From positions 913,926 through 977,925 of the forward strand of contig CAADRB010000043.1 of the NCBI GenBank assembly GCA_900708905.1: a stretch of 64,000 bases of DNA. Reading direction: 5' to 3'. The translations under genes were made by a program, and so were the position numbers. Shown here one piece after another: positions 60,527 to 64,000 of the stretch (its first letter is position 1; the number at the start of each line of letters is the position of its first letter). The stretch comes from Hymenolepis diminuta. Lineage: Eukaryota > Platyhelminthes > Cestoda > Cyclophyllidea > Hymenolepididae. A model generated the notes under the pieces. It did no database searches. It was not told the origin of the DNA and worked only from the letters and a program-made list of their open reading frames with translations.

Positions 60527-63500
60527 TCTTATTCGCTCGTGGCCAGGAGCTAATAAATAAGCACAGAAATTAGATGATAAATAAAGTATCTGTCAGTAGT
60601 ATTATTTATATCACCACAAATTGAGAAAGAATACTATTGCTTCTCCATTAAAATTCACTTAATTCTCTGCAATTTCAATAAATTTATTAAAAGATCGACG
60701 CGTAGTTCTCAAGTCGACGTACCGGAATCAAATATCCGTAATAACCGGCACCGATAATATGATGCACAACCGATCTACATAAACAAGCATTTTTCAAAAT
60801 TTAGCTTTTCCATTATTTTATTTAACAAATTATTTTTATTGAAAACAACACCACACAACTATATATAAAGAAAGCAGAACATATTTGCTACATTTTTATT
60901 TTTATTCTAAAATATTTGGAAAGCAAATATGCGCAAATTAACGATAAATACTTTTTATGTTGAATATCAAAATTTTTGATCACTACTGTTTAGCTTTTTC
61001 AGTTTATAACCATTATCACTTGGAAATAAGGTGTTGGTCACTCAGATAATTAAATAAACCAATGTTCGAGTTATCCTGTCCTTTTCATTTCAAAAATTAT
61101 AAAATTTATTCTTAGCATAATGGACAACAACATGCATTATTTGATAATAGTTATGTTTAACTGAAATGCAAATTTGAGTTTACAGGGTGACTTTTTAAAA
61201 TAATCCCATTTTTTTTAAAATATGACGTGCATAGGAAAAACTAAATTGTGTATTAATGACAAAATCAAATCCGGTATCCGAATGCTGGTTGTCTATGTAG
61301 CATTTTATTCACATGATTTTCCCTCAAACCAAAAATGAGATTAAATTTTGTCTAGGGCTAGTTTAAATGGTCACTATTTTATACCCAAAAATTTCGTCCC
61401 GAAAATTAGGAAAATTATGGTTTTACTATTGAAAATATGTGACAACTTTTGCTAGATGAATAGGCAGCAAACAGAAACCGACCAGCAATTCTCATTCACA
61501 ATCTAATATTAGGTTTTCAGCCCAATCTTTTGACTTTTCAATTATGATCTCTAAAAAAATTTCTTATTTCATTTAGTTAAAGATTTGTAAGCGATATGAA
61601 ACTCTAATTAAATCTTTTGAAATACATACTAAACCATTCTTCACATCAGGATAAACAGCGTTTTAATACTTCACCTTTCAAGAGATTAACCAAAAATTGA
61701 GTAAATCTGAAAGAGAATTAAAAAGACCATTATGGCACCTTAACCGTGGAAATATTATTAGTAATATTATATTGTGAGTTGAACTATTTATTTCACAAGT
61801 ATTAATTTATCGTACCATTAATTATGCCAGACTCCTTCGTGGACATACGCTAATACATTTTTCACTATTCTGTTTGGTTTTCGCGAAACAGAGTAGTATT
61901 GAAATTTCAAGTACTTTATATATGGTTCGCAAAACAACTATTAAGGAATATAAGTCTTTCAGCATGAACTTTCGAATAGAATAATTCCTTAAGTGCAACT
62001 TTATTAGTTCTATTAAAGCCCTATGATATCACTGTCGATGAATAGAGACTGTATTTGTGAATTACACTACTTTATTTTCGACAGAATCATTTTAGTAAGG
62101 ATAAGATTCCAGAAACAGGTCGAGTATAAGAGATGCAATAGATAAAATTTGTAGTGATATATAAATACATTGATATTAAATGATTTGAGTAATTGATTTC
62201 AGCCATATTTGCCTTAAAGATCAGTAAGTTAATGCATACTATTCGACGGAACAGAAGATTTTAATATATTTACTTTAATCTACTTATTTTTTCATCTGAT
62301 TGCAATATATATTTAATATCTAAGTCATTACTATTAATATTATGATATTACAATTAGAATTAGTTTGTCCATTCGAGCTAGGTACAGATCGATTTATGGA
62401 TATTTAAAAATGAAATCACACATAAGTTCTAGCATAACACTTAAATGTTTTAAAGATCTAAATAAAATTGAATTACTCAACGAGTAGTTATGGAGCCACT
62501 TACATTCTCACAATGAGCATTTTGCGTAGTACTCACTTCAAATGTTGGTCTTAATTATGCAAATTTTCATCTGAGTTTTGTGATTAATGAATACTAAATC
62601 TGTTATGTGCCCTGAGTGTAGCGGTATTACGGAGTAGGAGTTATGACATACATTCCACAAATTGTCACTTAATAACCACCAGTGATGATTAATTTTTTGC
62701 ATATTTGTATCTGCTGCTTATATAACGCCCAGGCTATATAAAAAGATAAATGTAACAATGACCAAAATTAAAACAGTTATTTGAATTTAATTCATCCCAG
62801 TGTGAAGTTATCGCATCTATTATATTAAGTTGTCTTATGATCTAGTGACATTACTGTATGATTCTGATAAGGGTTTGAACCATGACTTTCTTGACAAGGA
62901 GAAATAGCATATAGTAAGAACCGACACGTTCCTATCTATTTCATTTCCAAGATAGATATATCATCTGGTCAATGCAGACTGCAGGAAATAGGTAGCCCGC
63001 AATTTATATCCGCATATATTTTTTAACTTTCTATAAAAATGATGATGACAAATAATAAGATATTGATATGGTGATCAAAGTTTATTGGATACGATCAGAA
63101 AATAAGCGAAGTGGAGTGAGTGTGTGAGCGTGGATGTTACAGATTACAAGCAGATAACAAAAGCAGATAGAAAATTTCGGGACAGCGCTAGTGGGGAAAG
63201 ATTGGAGTGGTTAATCACCCAAATTAATATAAACCACTTGAGGACGCAAGATGATTCTGCTGGGAATTAAGCAGAACCATAGTACCCTCTACGCAAACAC
63301 ACACATTATCACTGCAGGCCTACCTGCGTAATCTGTCTGTCACCGCCACAACCATCAATATTTAAAGTTTACCCAATTCGACTATGATCCTTATTTTTCT
63401 GCCCTTTCTCTACCCTATTTCTGCACCAAAGATGGAAAGAAAATTAAAAATGTCAGATACCCCTCTCAAATTCTTAACTCTGATGCGGACCTGACAGTCA

Positions 63501-63570
63501 ATCTCCTCTAAAACGGTAACCCCGACGCGGACTTGATCTACCTTCATCTTCTAAACATGAAAGCCACTGA
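60527..63570. other. Region upstream of MCM6
   Basis: Very AT-rich; no gene or repeat family recognised. The MCM6 promoter should lie near 60527-60800. Contains a near-perfect inverted repeat at 61864-61897. Confidence 0.65.
61864..61897. repeat. Inverted repeat (12-bp arms)
   Basis: Arms 'actattctgttt' and 'aaacagagtagt' pair at 11 of 12 positions around a 10-base spacer (ggttttcgcg). It could form a hairpin. About 1.3 kb upstream of the MCM6 start; role unknown. Confidence 0.6.
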
Positions 63571-63574
63571 TCAC

Positions 63575-63700
63575 GTTAAAAATATACTCGCAGCCTCGTT
63601 AAATCAAATGGAAGCACATAGGCCCACACGCAGAGTGGATCATCAACCAAACATGGGAGAACGGCGGCCATTGGCTAGATCAAGACATATACTCATTTGC
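63575..63700 (+). repeat. Dispersed repeat family D, copy 2
   Basis: Shares 'cacgcagagtgga' and a following 'cggccattggct' block with 37310-37445 (there on the minus strand). It sits within a 65-codon open stretch (63533-63730) whose composition is protein-like, but the repeat match suggests a mobile-element fragment rather than a host exon. Confidence 0.5.
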
Positions 63701-64000
63701 ATGCCTCCTGATGAAGTCGAAAAATTTTGATCATAGGGTAAGATGGTAGTTTTCTCTAACTTTGCACTCTATAATTCTTGGGCTTTATTTCCATCCATCT
63801 TTTCAAGTTAATCAGCCTAATTTACATGACATTCCTTAGAAAACACTTCCTTAAAACCATACTTCTTGTAGAAGCACCTATGGCATTGTAATCAGATTGG
63901 CCCAATCCATCCAACAAAACCACAATAGTGAAAAGAAATCAACAAAAATAACATTATTTAAAATATCACTTTTTTCAGAAAATTTAATATAGGTCGAGCA

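Overview
This is a strongly AT-rich segment of an animal nuclear genome. Genes are split by GT-AG introns, and several transposon families are scattered between and inside them. The splice sites, the family content (MCM6, PDE1, SPPL2, an actin relative) and the decayed Tc1/mariner, Ty3/gypsy, LINE and tRNA-derived SINE remnants point to an invertebrate metazoan. A parasitic flatworm (for example a low-GC tapeworm) is my best guess; the sequence alone does not prove it.

Layout. (1) 1-15.3 kb: the minus-strand 5' part of a signal peptide peptidase-like 2 gene (intramembrane aspartyl protease). Nine exons run from a signal-peptide exon at 15289 to the exon with the first catalytic Asp motif (YD) at 5043-5117; the GxGD exon was not found and probably lies past the window start. 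A dead mariner copy occupies bases 1-591. (2) 15.3-20.35 kb: gene-free spacer between divergent genes, with a SINE. (3) 20.35-42.3 kb: a complete plus-strand PDE1-type (Ca2+/calmodulin-family) cyclic nucleotide phosphodiesterase, 15 exons, 518 codons. Its 5-kb intron 11 holds, antisense, an intact intronless and shortened actin-like gene (353 codons) plus a broken partial copy of that gene's 5' end. (4) 42.3-50.3 kb: a two-exon gene for a small secreted Cys-free protein (85 aa, minus strand, TATA box and polyA signal), a possible 63-aa two-exon gene on the plus strand, and the 3' end of a dead Ty3/gypsy element. (5) 50.3-60.5 kb: a complete minus-strand MCM6 replicative helicase gene, 13 exons, 833 codons, with a dead mariner in its last intron and a 25-N assembly gap in intron 6. 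(6) 60.5-64 kb: no gene found; a hairpin and a repeat copy.

The genes do not form an operon: MCM6 is DNA replication, PDE1 is cyclic-nucleotide signalling, SPPL2 is membrane proteolysis. The parts least explained by known families are the nested actin-like retrogene with its trimmed DNase-binding loop, and the small secreted protein gene. Four dispersed repeat families (called A-D here) can be recognised from copies that resemble each other within the window.
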